A stretch of 64,000 nt of DNA from GCA-002050365 sp038235165 (GCA_038235165.1 JBBSUG010000007.1:98521-162520), one strand, 5' to 3'. Counted from the first letter of the stretch, positions 33,526 through 43,123 are shown. Numbers and translations are program-made. Notes: generated by a model not told the origin, from the letters alone.

Positions 33526-36330
33526 TTATTTCAAAATATCCTTCAAATATTTCCCCGTGTGTGACTTTTTCACCTTCATAATTTCTTCCGGCGTTCCCGT
33601 CGCCACAATTTCGCCGCCGCCGATGCCGCCTTCGGGTCCTAAATCAATCACATAATCAGCCGTTTTTATCACGTCCAAATTGTGTTCAATGACTAATAAC
33701 GAGCCGCCGTTTTCAATCAGGGCGCGAAAGGCGGCGAGCAGTTTGTTGATGTCGTCGAAATGCAAGCCGGTTGTCGGTTCGTCGAAGATAAACAGCGTTT
33801 TGGTTTTTGTTTTCTGTGCCAGATGCGCGGCGAGTTTGACGCGCTGGGCTTCGCCGCCGCTGAGCGTTGTCGCCGATTGTCCGAGCCGTAAATAGCCGAG
33901 TCCGACTTCATCTAAAACCTTTAATTTGTTGACGAGTTTATTGACATCCTTGAAAAACGTAATCGCTTCCCGAATCGTCATCTGCAAAACTTCGTGGATG
34001 TTTTTGCCTTTGTATGTCACGTCGAGAATTTCGTTTTTAAAGCGCGTGCCGCGACAGTCTTCGCAGGTCAGTTCGACATCGGCGAGAAACTGCATTTCGA
34101 CCGTCACCGTGCCGCTGCCCTGACAGGTTTCGCAACGTCCGCCTGGAACATTAAATGAAAAATGCGACGGCGTAAAGCCTTTTGTTTTCGACAGATTCGT
34201 CGCGGCGAAAACTTCCCGAATCGCGTCGTAAGCCTTGATATACGTGACCGGATTCGAGCGCGGTGTTCTGCCGATAGGCGATTGGTCAACAAGAATCACG
34301 TCGTCAATATTTTTTGCGCCGTTGATTTCCTGAAAAAGTCCGACTTTCGCCTGCCATTCACCCCGCGCTTTTTTGAGACCGGCGTAAATTACGTCGTGAA
34401 TCAGCGTGGATTTGCCCGAACCGGAAACGCCGGTCACGCAGACGAGCATATCGAGCGGAATTTCGACACTAATATTTTTAAGATTGTGTTCGCGTGCGCC
34501 GACGATTTCGAGTTTATTTTTGCCGATTTCCCTTCTTTTCGCCGGAATTTTGATTTCAGCTTCGCCGCGCAGATATTTCGCCGTCAGCGAATTTTTATCT
34601 TTGAGCAGTTTTTTGTAATCGCCCGCAAAAACGAGATCGCCGCCGAGTTCGCCCGCATACAACCCGATGTCGAGAATGTAATCCGCCGCCCGCATCATTT
34701 CTTCATCGTGTTCCACGACCAGCACCGTATTGCCGATGTCGCGTAGATTTTCGAGAATTTTTATCAACCGTTCGTTATCGCGCGGATGCAGCCCGATGGA
34801 AGGTTCATCCAAAACATAGAGCGCACCGACGAGGGACGAACCCAAATTCGTCGCCAATTGAATACGCTGCGCTTCGCCGCCGGAAAGCGTCGAAGCCAAT
34901 CGGTCGAGCGATAAATAATCGAGTCCGACATCAACCAGAAACTTGATCCGGCGGCGAATTTCGAGCAGCAGTTTTTCGGCGATCTGCTCACGTTCCGCGC
35001 TCATTTTCAGTTCGGCGAAAAACACCTGCGCGTCTTTAATTGAAAGTGCGGCGATTTCCGGCAGCGATTTACCGGCGACTTTGACATCCCGCGCCGCCTG
35101 CCGCAAACGTCCGCCGCCGCAGTCGGGACACAGTGCGTAACCGCGGAATTTCGACAGGAAAACGCGGACGTGCAGTTTATATTTTTTCGTGTCGAGCCAT
35201 TTAAAAAACCCGTCAATGCCGCGCCATTTGCCTTTGCCGTGTAGAATCGCGTTTTTTTGCCAATCTTCCAGATCAACAAACGGCACATCAATTAAAATAC
35301 CGTTTTCTTTGACGAACAGCATCAATTCTTTTTTCGCCCACGCATACGCCGGACGCGAAAACGGTTCGACCGCATTTTGTTTGAGCGACAGCAGCGGGTT
35401 CGAGATCACCAGATTGTAATCAATGCCGACCGTATTGCCGAAACCCTGACAAAGAGGACACGCCCCGTATGGCGAATTAAAACTGAAAAGCTGCGGTTCC
35501 GGTTCATCGTAAACCGTGCCGTCAAATTTGCAGACGAATTTTTCGGAGAAATTCAGCCGCTGCGGATTTTCTCCGGCGGTCATTATTACCGCATTGCCGT
35601 TTTCACGAAAACAGGTTTCCAGCGAATCAACCAACCGCTGCCGAATATCCGTGTCGGCTTTCAAACGGTCAATCATCACAAAAGTATTTTCAAAATCCGC
35701 AAACCGATAATCTTCCGGTTTCTGCAGATCAATCGTTTCGCCGTCGCGGAACAGCCGCGTAAACCCTTGCTGCATCAAACTCATCAAATGCGGAACCGGA
35801 CTTTGAGCTTTGGATTTTGGACTTTGAATCTCTTCGTGGTGTTCGGCGGGGAAAAGAACATAAAATCTCGTGCCGGGTTCCAAAGCCGCTAAAATTTCAG
35901 TGGCGGCTGATTCGGGCGAATCTTTTTTTACTTCGTTGCCGCAAACGTGGCAGAAAGTCTGCCCGACACGCGCAAACAGCAGACGCAGATAATCGTAAAT
36001 TTCGGTTTGCGTAGCAACCGTCGAACGCGGATTGCGCGTCTGATTTTTTTGCCTGATCGCAATCGCCGGAGCGATTCCCAAAATTTCGTCAACATCCGGT
36101 TTATCCATTCGTTCGAGAAACTGCCGCGCATACGCCGACAGCGATTCGACATAACGCCGCTGTCCTTCGGCGTAGATCGTGTCAAAGGCTAAGGAGGATT
36201 TACCCGAACCGGAAACGCCGGTGACGACCGTCAGTTGATTGAGCGGCAGATGAAATGAAATGTTTTTTAAGTTGTGAACCCGCGCGCCGCGCACTTCGAT
36301 CACTTCTTCTTTGGTTTTAACTGCTTGCAT
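33526..36330 (-). CDS. uvrA: UvrABC excinuclease subunit A
   Basis: From ATG 36330 this is a 934-aa protein (a TTG 9 codons upstream is less likely). It has two ABC modules: Walker A GVSGSGKS at 38-45 and again in LVCVTGVSGSGKSTLIHDVI, signatures LSGGEAQRIQLA and LSGGEAQRVKLA, and Walker B VLDEPSIGLH and IFDEPTTGLH. Zinc modules are visible as CHVCG, CPLCQGFG, CPDCGGG, CETCQGSG and CEDCRG. UvrA finds bulky DNA damage and loads UvrB. Compared with the family, a short Ser/Lys-rich insert EEIQSPKSKAQSPVPHLM sits near residue 180; it looks like translated repeat DNA. It is a single gene. Confidence 0.97.
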   Translation of the reverse strand: MQAVKTKEEVIEVRGARVHNLKNISFHLPLNQLTVVTGVSGSGKSSLAFDTIYAEGQRRYVESLSAYARQFLERMDKPDVDEILGIAPAIAIRQKNQTRNPRSTVATQTEIYDYLRLLFARVGQTFCHVCGNEVKKDSPESAATEILAALEPGTRFYVLFPAEHHEEIQSPKSKAQSPVPHLMSLMQQGFTRLFRDGETIDLQKPEDYRFADFENTFVMIDRLKADTDIRQRLVDSLETCFRENGNAVIMTAGENPQRLNFSEKFVCKFDGTVYDEPEPQLFSFNSPYGACPLCQGFGNTVGIDYNLVISNPLLSLKQNAVEPFSRPAYAWAKKELMLFVKENGILIDVPFVDLEDWQKNAILHGKGKWRGIDGFFKWLDTKKYKLHVRVFLSKFRGYALCPDCGGGRLRQAARDVKVAGKSLPEIAALSIKDAQVFFAELKMSAEREQIAEKLLLEIRRRIKFLVDVGLDYLSLDRLASTLSGGEAQRIQLATNLGSSLVGALYVLDEPSIGLHPRDNERLIKILENLRDIGNTVLVVEHDEEMMRAADYILDIGLYAGELGGDLVFAGDYKKLLKDKNSLTAKYLRGEAEIKIPAKRREIGKNKLEIVGAREHNLKNISVEIPLDMLVCVTGVSGSGKSTLIHDVIYAGLKKARGEWQAKVGLFQEINGAKNIDDVILVDQSPIGRTPRSNPVTYIKAYDAIREVFAATNLSKTKGFTPSHFSFNVPGGRCETCQGSGTVTVEMQFLADVELTCEDCRGTRFKNEILDVTYKGKNIHEVLQMTIREAITFFKDVNKLVNKLKVLDEVGLGYLRLGQSATTLSGGEAQRVKLAAHLAQKTKTKTLFIFDEPTTGLHFDDINKLLAAFRALIENGGSLLVIEHNLDVIKTADYVIDLGPEGGIGGGEIVATGTPEEIMKVKKSHTGKYLKDILK

Positions 36331-36463
36331 AGATGAAATACCCTGTCGTTTGAGCAAAATTTAATTTTACCAAATTGCCGCCGTTACACAAAAGCGGAAT
36401 AAAAGACTTTCCCGAAACTATTATAAAAACGAGAACGTCGAAAAAACTTTTGAGAGGTATGTT

Positions 36464-37237
36464 ATGAAATTTTCCTTTATCTTTTTATTTACAATCGGAA
36501 TGTTGAGCGTATCGGCAGCGAACGTCGCCGCCCAAAGCAAAGAAAACGCGGCGGCAAAGAGCAAAACGCCCGTTTTAGTTGAATTGTTTACATCGGAAGG
36601 CTGTTCGAGCTGTCCGCCCGCCGACCGCGTTTTGACGAAATTGGCGACCGAACAACCGAACGCGGCGGCGGACATTATCACGCTCGAATTTCACGTTGAC
36701 TACTGAAATTATCTCGGCTGGAAAGACGAATTTTCGCTGGCAAGTTACAGCGAACGGCAGGGCGGTTACGCCGGTTTTTTCGGACTCGATTCAAATTACA
36801 CGCCGCAAATGGTCGTTGACGGGCAGAAAGAATTTGTCGGCAGCAATTACGGAAACGCGGCGCAGGCGATTGCCGATGCCGTCAAAAACGAAAAAGCAAC
36901 AGTCGAAATTTCAGCCGCCAATGAAGCGAAAAACCCAAAAATCAAAGTAAAAATTAACGATGTCGCCAAACACGACGAATCATACATTTGGCTGGCGGTA
37001 ACGGAAGATAATTTGACTTCAAACGTGCGGCGCGGCGAAAATTCGGGCAGAACTTTGTCGCACACCTCGGTCGTCCGCGCGATGAAACTGATCGGCAACT
37101 TGCTTCCCGCCGATAAAAATTTTGAAAATGAAACCGTCGTCAACGTTCCATCAAGCTGGAACAAAAAGAATTTGAAATTCGTCGTTTTCGTGCAAGGCAA
37201 AAAATCGAAAAAAATCTTTGCCCTGAATAGAATATAA
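36464..37237 (+). pseudogene. DUF1223 thioredoxin-like protein, interrupted by TGA
   Basis: A signal peptide (to VAAQS) is followed by VLVELFTSEGCSSCPPADRV, the CxxC-containing DUF1223 core. At 36704-36706 TGA replaces the conserved Trp of FHVDYW, after which the same frame runs to 37237 with NYLGWKDEF, YTPQMVVDGQKEFVGSN and LKFVVFVQG intact. The neighbour at 37287 has TGG at this place. DUF1223 proteins are periplasmic thioredoxin-fold proteins, proposed to act on thiols. Total length with the stop read through is 257 codons. One G-to-A change explains the lesion. Other genes here end in TGA, so TGA is a stop in this genome. Confidence 0.8.
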
Positions 37238-37268
37238 TTGACGTAAGTTTATCGGGGAATGTTATATT
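37238..37268 (+). promoter_or_regulatory. Possible promoter between the DUF1223 paralogues
   Basis: TTGACG (37238-37243) begins directly after the stop of the first paralogue; TTATAT (37262-37267) follows with an 18-base spacer. GTGAGGAATTTTAT then leads to the ATG at 37287. It would allow separate transcription of the intact second copy. Confidence 0.4.
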
Positions 37269-37286
37269 ACCCGTGAGGAATTTTAT

Positions 37287-38102
37287 ATGAAACAATTAAT
37301 AATAATCGGACTCTTGATGGTGTTTGCGACCTTTCTCGCGTGTAGTTTATCAACCGGTACGACGGCGACCGAATCAACCGATGTGCCGTCGGTAAATATC
37401 AATCCGCAGCCGGAAAATATGTCTAATAAAGAAAAAACTCCGGTATTGGTCGAGCTTTTCACCAGTGAAGGGTGTTTCAGCTGCCCGCCTGCCGAGCGCG
37501 TTTTGGCACAGCTTCAAAAGGAACAGCCGAACCCGAACGCCGAAATTATCACGCTCGCGCTGCACGTTGATTATTGGGACAACATCGGTTGGAAGGACGA
37601 ATATTCATCGGCTTTATACAGTCAGCGGCAGAATGTTTACGGGCAGGCGTTCAAACTCGGACAGGTTTACACGCCGCAAATGGTTGTCAACGGTGAAAAG
37701 CAGTTTGTCGGCAGCAATTTATCGGAAGCCAATAAAGCAATCACCGAAACCGCAAAAGACAAAAAGGCGAATGTTGAACTGAGCAACGCCGATAACAATT
37801 TAAAGATTAAAATTTCCGACCTTCCGAAACACGAAAACGCCTCCGTTTTTCTGGCAATTGCCGAAGATAATCTCAGCACCAGCGTCAAAGGGGGCGAAAA
37901 TGCAGGGCGCAAACTCGACCACGCCTCTGTCGTCCGCGAATTAAAATCCGTCGGAATGATTATGGCTGAACAAAACAGTTTCGACAATTCACTCGTCGTA
38001 CAGTTACAGCCGAACTGGAAAAAAGAAAACCTGAAATTCGTCGTGTTCGTGCAGGAAAACGGCAGCCGCAAAGTTTTGGGTGTCAACCGAATCAGCCTTT
38101 AA
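37287..38102 (+). CDS. DUF1223-family lipoprotein
   Basis: This 271-aa intact paralogue of the preceding gene has a signal peptide ending in a lipobox-like FLAC (Cys19), a Thr/Ser/Asn linker, and then VLVELFTSEGCFSCPPAERV with the redox-type C-x-x-C pair. The conserved HVDYWDNIGWKDE, YTPQMVVNGEKQFVGSN and the C-terminal LKFVVFVQENGSRKVLGVNR follow. The fold is thioredoxin-like with a C-terminal beta domain. Anchored in the periplasm, it may handle disulfides or bind peptides; no partner is evident. The stop is followed 3 bases later by a family-1 repeat element. Confidence 0.88.
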   Translation: MKQLIIIGLLMVFATFLACSLSTGTTATESTDVPSVNINPQPENMSNKEKTPVLVELFTSEGCFSCPPAERVLAQLQKEQPNPNAEIITLALHVDYWDNIGWKDEYSSALYSQRQNVYGQAFKLGQVYTPQMVVNGEKQFVGSNLSEANKAITETAKDKKANVELSNADNNLKIKISDLPKHENASVFLAIAEDNLSTSVKGGENAGRKLDHASVVRELKSVGMIMAEQNSFDNSLVVQLQPNWKKENLKFVVFVQENGSRKVLGVNRISL

Positions 38103-38105
38103 CTC

Positions 38106-38346
38106 AGCCGGAGCGCGGAAGTCCCGTCCGCCTAACCAGCGCAGCGAAGTTGGAAGCGTTGTCAGTATGAAACGAACAGATCAACGCTTCCAACACCTTC
38201 CGGCATCGTCATACCAGTAGATTTCAAACAAATATACGCCTTCACATTCTGTAGCATCGTGATTGACAGTAAAATTTAAGTTGAGAAACTTATTCAACGC
38301 ATCGCTTCGCTGGCGTTGAAGCGGACGGGACTTCCGCGCTCCGGCT
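38106..38346. repeat. MITE-like element, family 1 (complete copy)
   Basis: AGCCGGAGCGCGGAAGTCCC (from 38106) and 6 more bases are perfectly repeated in inverse at 38321-38346, giving 26-base terminal inverted repeats around a 189-base non-coding core. The inner flanks also pair loosely (CCAGCGCAGCGAAG / CTTCGCTGG). It fits exactly between the convergent stops at 38102 and 38348. Related to 18038-18288 and 50417-50439. Confidence 0.8.
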
Positions 38347-38347
38347 T

Positions 38348-38620
38348 TTACCAACGACAATCATATCTGCAAAAATTGCCGCGCCAATTTTCATCAGTTT
38401 CAAATTTGAGCATCGGAATTTTCCCGTCAAAAATTATTTCCGCGTCTAATAGTCGGCGCAAACGGTAGGTTCTGCCCGACGGCGAGCAGACGATTAAAGT
38501 TACTTTTTCTTCGGTAAATTTTGAGATGACCGCGCATCGCCAGTCGGCTTTGGTGCGAATTAAGAGACGCGCACCAATCGGCAAATCGCGCAGGGTTATT
38601 TGATTTTCGGGAGTTTCCAA
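38348..38620 (-). CDS. Small protein of unknown function
   Basis: The 90-aa frame overlaps the end of the L,D-transpeptidase gene by 25 bases. It starts at TTG 38620 if the whole frame is used (ITLRDLPIGARLLIRTKADW...). It reads like a small beta-barrel (RLLIRTKADWRCAVISKFTE, VTLIVCSPSGRTYRLRR) with four Cys and three Trp, but I recognise no family. The weak start and short length keep doubt; conserved placement next to the transpeptidase elsewhere would settle it. Confidence 0.5.
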   Translation of the reverse strand: METPENQITLRDLPIGARLLIRTKADWRCAVISKFTEEKVTLIVCSPSGRTYRLRRLLDAEIIFDGKIPMLKFETDENWRGNFCRYDCRW

Positions 38621-39357
38621 AGTTTTTGATAATTCTGATAAGTTCTCTCCGGCAATTGTATCAAAACCGGATTCTTTTTCGCGTCCAAACGGGTTAAAAC
38701 CATTTCGATATTTTCGCGCTTCATCGCCGTGCAGCCCGCCGTACCGCTCGATTCATTCTTCCAAACGTGCAGAAAAATACACGAACCTTTGCCCTTTTCG
38801 ACCGGATACGAATTGTGCGCGACGAACACGCCCAAGTCATACTGCGCTCCGACGGCGAGCATTTTTTCCGAACTGTTCCAGTCTAAATTGCCGATTTTGT
38901 ATTTATCAACAATTTTGTTATAGCTGGCTGATTTCACGTCGTCCACGCATTCGGTTGATTCTTCCAGTTGAGTGAACGGCAAAGTGACAAAATCAGGTTT
39001 TGCTTTTGAGCCGAATGCAGATGTCAAAATAAAAATTCCGGCGGGCGATTTGCCGTCGCCCTCGACTTTGTGCGGTTCGGTTTCCGCCATCATTCGCGCA
39101 TCGTCACTCCACGCCAAACCCTTTTCGCCGACAACGACCGGAAAAACTGCGCCGACCGCTTTCCATTCCGATTTTGTATCGGCGCGTTCAAACATCTGCG
39201 CTTTTCCCTGCACTGCGTTCCAGTCTTTGGTCGTTACGACCATCGCCTGAAGCGATTTTGAGTATGGAGTTTTCGGGGTCGGAGTTTGCACGGTTTTCAC
39301 CTGTGCGAAAACACCGGCAGAGAAAATAAGTAGAATCAGCAGAAGTGATTTGAACAT
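38596..39357 (-). CDS. L,D-transpeptidase (YkuD domain), exported
   Basis: This 253-aa protein has a signal peptide ending FAQ (about residue 19). The YkuD catalytic motif is His197...Gly-Thr-Ala-Gly-Cys209 (FLHVWKNESSGTAGCTAM). Upstream segments GDGKSPAGIFILTSAFG and VTLPFTQLEESTECVDD are typical of the COG3786 branch. These enzymes form 3-3 peptidoglycan cross-links or attach proteins to the wall in the periplasm. The catalytic Cys and His are present. Downstream it overlaps the small unknown gene by 25 bases; upstream is a family-2 repeat. Confidence 0.9.
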   Translation of the reverse strand: MFKSLLLILLIFSAGVFAQVKTVQTPTPKTPYSKSLQAMVVTTKDWNAVQGKAQMFERADTKSEWKAVGAVFPVVVGEKGLAWSDDARMMAETEPHKVEGDGKSPAGIFILTSAFGSKAKPDFVTLPFTQLEESTECVDDVKSASYNKIVDKYKIGNLDWNSSEKMLAVGAQYDLGVFVAHNSYPVEKGKGSCIFLHVWKNESSGTAGCTAMKRENIEMVLTRLDAKKNPVLIQLPERTYQNYQKLWKLPKIK

Positions 39358-39387
39358 AGAAAAGTTGATTGAACTTGGTTATTTATT

Positions 39388-39453
39388 GCAGAAACCCGCA
39401 CGAAGTAATGGTGACAAATAGCTTTTCAACCTTACTCCGTGCGGGTTTCTGCA
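39388..39453. repeat. REP/MITE-like element, family 2 (copy 2)
   Basis: TGCAGAAACCCGCACGAAGT (from 39388) is inverted as ACTCCGTGCGGGTTTCTGCA (to 39453), 21 of 23 bases matching, with a 20-base spacer. It lies in the gap between the transpeptidase start and the M50 gene stop. Confidence 0.7.
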
Positions 39454-39476
39454 ATGTTAATGTTGCAGCAAATAAT

Positions 39477-40265
39477 TTAATCTACGAACGGCAAATCGTG
39501 ATTTTTAGATTTTTGACTGACGGCGTAAACGCGCAGACCGATTGAAATCATCAAGATCGAAATGCCGATCCAAATCATCACCCAAACGATTCCCGGAAGC
39601 CCGGTCGCCGCCGCCATATTGCCCGCGTCGGTTTGAATGTCAGAACCGAAACCCGGCGCGTTGATGAAAAATAAAGTTTTCAAATCGAGAAATGCGTTGA
39701 GCAGACACTGTACAGCGAGAAACGCGACCGCAAAATTTGCCGTTTTGACGCTCGCAGATTTGCCGAGCGCGAACAGTCCGGCGGTCAGCAGCACGCCTGA
39801 AACGACTGTAAAGGCGATGCTGGAAAATCCGACCTGCAACGAAAAAATATTAAACGCGGGGCTTAGAATCCCGAAGAAAAGCGTGATTAGTCCGATATAC
39901 GCGGCACACGCCATCAAAATATGTTTGGCGGAAATAAAGCGGCGAATCAATACGAGCAGCAGAACACCGAACGCCGTCGTACCGAGATAACCCGCACTCG
40001 AAGTCAAAATTGCGCCGAAAAAACCGGACGGAACCGAATAAACAACGCCGCTACCGTCGGTGGCAATCGTCAGCGACTGCACCGAACCGCCGGTCAAAAA
40101 CCCGATCAGCGCGTGGCTCGATTCGTGAATAAACGTCGTGAAAAGGCGCACCGGATAAACCAGATATTCGGCGTATGGAATAAACCACAATACAACTGTG
40201 ATTACGGTCGCAATCAACAAAAGATAAATCTGCGGCTTCGCATCTTCGGCAACTTTGTATTTCAT
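39477..40265 (-). CDS. M50B-type membrane metalloprotease
   Basis: From ATG 40265 (AAGGAG upstream) this is a 262-aa polytopic protein with about seven hydrophobic helices. HESSH (47-51) matches HExxH of intramembrane M50 peptidases, and the next segment LTGGSVQSLTIATDGSGVVY fits the M50B subgroup. A second metal ligand (usually NxxPxxxxDG) is not evident; NAFLDLKTLFF near residue 190 may serve. It may cleave membrane-spanning regulators or be an inactive relative. The gene stands alone between two repeats or gaps. Confidence 0.78.
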   Translation of the reverse strand: MKYKVAEDAKPQIYLLLIATVITVVLWFIPYAEYLVYPVRLFTTFIHESSHALIGFLTGGSVQSLTIATDGSGVVYSVPSGFFGAILTSSAGYLGTTAFGVLLLVLIRRFISAKHILMACAAYIGLITLFFGILSPAFNIFSLQVGFSSIAFTVVSGVLLTAGLFALGKSASVKTANFAVAFLAVQCLLNAFLDLKTLFFINAPGFGSDIQTDAGNMAAATGLPGIVWVMIWIGISILMISIGLRVYAVSQKSKNHDLPFVD

Positions 40266-40402
40266 TTTCTCATTAACTCCTTGTAAAATTCCTAACCTCA
40301 TCTTACCATATTTTACGTTCAAATTTACAACTTTGTTCGGGCTTTGTTCTTAGACTAAATCAGCAAAATTTACGATGCCCGACAAAAACAAAGAGCAAAG
40401 AA

Positions 40403-40873
40403 CTAAGGATTAAACACATAATCCGACTTCCCGCCCGTTTTCAGTTCTAGCCTGATGTCTGTAATTGCAATATCTTTCTGCACCGCTTTGCACATATCGT
40501 AAATGGTCAGCGCGGCGACACTGACGGCGGTCAACGCTTCCATTTCCACGCCGGTCTGCGAACTCGTTTTCGCTTCGGCTTCGATGTAAACGCCGTCATC
40601 TTTTATTTCAGCGGTGACGTTCACTTTTGATAAATTTATTTGATGACACAGCGGAATCAGATTTGAAGTTTGTTTCGCCGCCATAATCCCAGCGATGCGG
40701 GCGATTTCGAGCGGATTTCCCTTCGGATTTTCGCTGGATTTTAAAATTTCTATCGTTTCTTGATTGAGCAAAATCTTACCCGAAGCGACGGCGCGGCGGG
40801 CAGTTTCCGTTTTGTCGCTGACATCAACCATTTTGATTTTGCCCTGTTCGTCGAAATGCGAAAGTTTTCCCAT
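40403..40873 (-). CDS. moaC: Cyclic pyranopterin monophosphate synthase MoaC
   Basis: This 156-aa protein carries the MoaC signatures MVDVSDKTETARRAVASG, ARIAGIMAAKQTSNLIPLCH, and TGVEMEALTAVSVAALTIYD-MCKAVQKDI, with the active-site Lys and Asp positions in place. With MoaA it makes cPMP from GTP, the first step of molybdenum cofactor synthesis. The gene lies 5 bases after moeA, forming a two-gene minus-strand operon; moaA, moaD/E and mogA are not in the window. Confidence 0.96.
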   Translation of the reverse strand: MGKLSHFDEQGKIKMVDVSDKTETARRAVASGKILLNQETIEILKSSENPKGNPLEIARIAGIMAAKQTSNLIPLCHQINLSKVNVTAEIKDDGVYIEAEAKTSSQTGVEMEALTAVSVAALTIYDMCKAVQKDIAITDIRLELKTGGKSDYVFNP

Positions 40874-40878
40874 AACAT

Positions 40879-42069
40879 TTATAAAAAGAATATTTCAGCG
40901 ACCGCGCCTGCTTCGATATTTTCATCGCGCGGCACGAAAACCAGCGCGTTGGCGCGTGAAAAAGCGATAAAATTTGACGAGCCGTTAAAGCGCAGCGATT
41001 CGATGATTAATTTCCCGTCCGCATCCGTTTCGACCAACGCCGGCAACACCGAATCGCGTTCCGCCGCACACTTTAATTTTCGCGGAGTGACGGCGAAACC
41101 GCGCCTTAATTGACAATCTTTCGCGCTCTGCATTTTCAGCAGCGCAGTTCGCACAAAAAGATAATAAGTCACCGCCGCCGACACCGGATTTCCCGGCAAA
41201 CCGAAAATCAGACAATCATTAAGTTTAGCGCAAACCGTCGGCTTGCCGGGTTTCAAACTGACCTTTTCAAAAAAAATCTCCGCGCCGAGTTCGCGCAGAA
41301 CCGGCTTCGTAAAATCGTAATCGCCGACCGAAACGCCACCCGTCGTGATTAAAACATCATACTTTTCGGCGGCACTGTTAATTACCGTTTTCAGATTTTC
41401 GATATCATCTTTAACACCCGGCAAGATTTCCGCGTTGGCGTAATCATCGGCGAAAACTTTGAGCATCATCGAGTTTGAATTGCGAATTTGATCGCGCTGC
41501 GGCGTGGCGGAAATCTCGATAATCTCGCTGCCCGTCGAAAGAATTCCGACCTTCGGTTTTCGATAAACTTCAACTCCCGCGTAACCGAACGAAGCAATTG
41601 CCGCGATCATATTTTTTGTCACCACCTCACCTGCGGAAAATATTTTCGCGCCTTTTCTAATCTCAGAAGACAGCGGATTAATGTTTTGCAGCAATTTTGT
41701 TCGCTCTGCAATCGTCACAAAACCGTCTTTTTCCGAAGTCAACTCGACCTTCTGCACCGCGTCCGCACCGCTCGGAACCCGCGCCCCGGTCATAATCCGC
41801 ACGGCTTCGCCCGAATTCACTTCACCGTCAAACCCTTTTCCCGCCGCCGATTCGCCGATAATTTTTAATTCGACCGGCGCATCTTTCGCATCCTTCGTTC
41901 TAACCGCAAAACCATCCATCTGCGAACGGTCAAACGGCGGTAAATCCATATCGGCGCGTATTTCCCCCGCCAAAACGCGCCCGATCGATTCGTTCAGATC
42001 AATCATCTCGTTTTTCAAAACAAAACTTTCGCGTTCAATAATTTTTAAGGCTTCGGAAATCGAAATCAT
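40879..42069 (-). CDS. moeA: Molybdopterin molybdotransferase MoeA
   Basis: This 396-aa protein has the MoeA order of domains: N-terminal LPPFDRSQMDGFAVRT, then AGKGFDGEVNSGEAVRIMTG and ARVPSGADAVQKVE. The MogA-like domain follows with VGILSTGSEI, QIRNSNSMML and VLITTGGVSVGDYDFTKPVL, then KPGKPTVCAKL and FGLPGNPVSAAVTYY. It inserts molybdate into adenylated molybdopterin. The start ATG 42069 and length agree with the family. It is followed by moaC. Confidence 0.96.
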   Translation of the reverse strand: MISISEALKIIERESFVLKNEMIDLNESIGRVLAGEIRADMDLPPFDRSQMDGFAVRTKDAKDAPVELKIIGESAAGKGFDGEVNSGEAVRIMTGARVPSGADAVQKVELTSEKDGFVTIAERTKLLQNINPLSSEIRKGAKIFSAGEVVTKNMIAAIASFGYAGVEVYRKPKVGILSTGSEIIEISATPQRDQIRNSNSMMLKVFADDYANAEILPGVKDDIENLKTVINSAAEKYDVLITTGGVSVGDYDFTKPVLRELGAEIFFEKVSLKPGKPTVCAKLNDCLIFGLPGNPVSAAVTYYLFVRTALLKMQSAKDCQLRRGFAVTPRKLKCAAERDSVLPALVETDADGKLIIESLRFNGSSNFIAFSRANALVFVPRDENIEAGAVAEIFFL

Positions 42070-42163
42070 ATCTTGTGTTTGATTGTCTTAACACCGACCG
42101 TTAGAAAGGGCTTAGGGATTAGTGAACATACCCATTCCCGGCGGTCATTATTGACACATAAAA

Positions 42164-43123
42164 TCATTTCAGCGGCGCAGGTTCGGCTCTGGCAGTGTTC
42201 GATTTTTCGATCAGCCAGCGACCGCCAATTTTTCGCAGAGCGTAGCTGACAAAATACGGTCCGACATTTTTTGTTTTGAGCAATGTTCCGTCCGTGTGGT
42301 ATTCGACGACAAACCATTTTTCCAGCGTTTTGACGAGAGCAAAATCATTTGCCGTGTTGACTTCCACCGATTGAAACTCGAATCGTTCCGGCTTCGTTTC
42401 TTTCCCGTAATGCCTGCCTTCGTCCACCAATCGCTGAACGCCTTTGCGAACTTCCCGAATGTCATAATCGGCATTGAAATTATCATCCGGCAGCCAGTAT
42501 TGCGTCAATTGTGCTTCGTCAAAATCGGCGGGATTTTCGTATAAAACCAGCGATTCGTATTTTTGCGAACCTTCGACCACGCGCTTTATTTCCTGTTCAT
42601 CATCTTTTGCCGACTGATTCCAAGCAGTCAGCGAGATAGCCGAAACTAAAACTAACGCGGCTAAAAGGTAGGCGATCTTTACGAAATTGCGGCGTGAATT
42701 TTTTTTCGGCGACGCATCTTCCGCTTTATTCCTGACACCCGCCGATTCGGACGACAAAAACGACAATTCAGGCTCGATTTCCGCTTCTTCCGTCGAAACA
42801 TCGCCGACAAACATATATCCGCGACCTTTCACGCTTTCGATGTATTTTTCCTCCGGCTCATATTCCGCCAAAGCCCTTCGCAATGTGCTGACGTATTGAG
42901 CGACATTTTCCGCAGTCATACCGGATAAATTATCCTGCCAAACCTCTTCGATTATCTCATCGTGCGAAGCGAGCGCGTTGGCGTTTTGCAGTAGAACGGC
43001 TAAGACCTGCAAAGGTTTTCCGCCGCCGTTTTTTATCAGTTGTTTTTGATAATAAAGCGCGAGTTTGTTTGCGTCGAAAGTGAAATCACCGAATTTGTAA
43101 GTGTTTTTTGAGAATTCTTTCAT
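42164..43123 (-). CDS. CadC/ToxR-like winged-helix membrane regulator with NTF2-like tail
   Basis: From ATG 43123 this is a 319-aa protein with an N-terminal OmpR-type winged-helix DNA-binding domain (about 8-107: FGDFTFDANKLALYYQKQ, VLAVLLQNANALASHDEIIE, NVAQYVSTLRRAL, YIESVKGRGYMFV). A linker, one transmembrane helix (148-167) and a periplasmic region with NTF2/SnoaL-like strands follow (AQLTQYWLPDDNFNADYDIR, VNTANDFALVKTLEKWFVVE). It lacks a receiver domain, so it would sense directly across the membrane as CadC/ToxR do. It is divergent from the giant secreted protein at 43493, a candidate target. Confidence 0.8.
   Translation of the reverse strand: MKEFSKNTYKFGDFTFDANKLALYYQKQLIKNGGGKPLQVLAVLLQNANALASHDEIIEEVWQDNLSGMTAENVAQYVSTLRRALAEYEPEEKYIESVKGRGYMFVGDVSTEEAEIEPELSFLSSESAGVRNKAEDASPKKNSRRNFVKIAYLLAALVLVSAISLTAWNQSAKDDEQEIKRVVEGSQKYESLVLYENPADFDEAQLTQYWLPDDNFNADYDIREVRKGVQRLVDEGRHYGKETKPERFEFQSVEVNTANDFALVKTLEKWFVVEYHTDGTLLKTKNVGPYFVSYALRKIGGRWLIEKSNTARAEPAPLK

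Noticed and set aside
36704..36706. Alternative genetic code (TGA as Trp)
   Set aside because: Several intact genes here end in TGA (for example vapB, DUF5678, the PDZ protein) and TGG is the normal Trp codon throughout.
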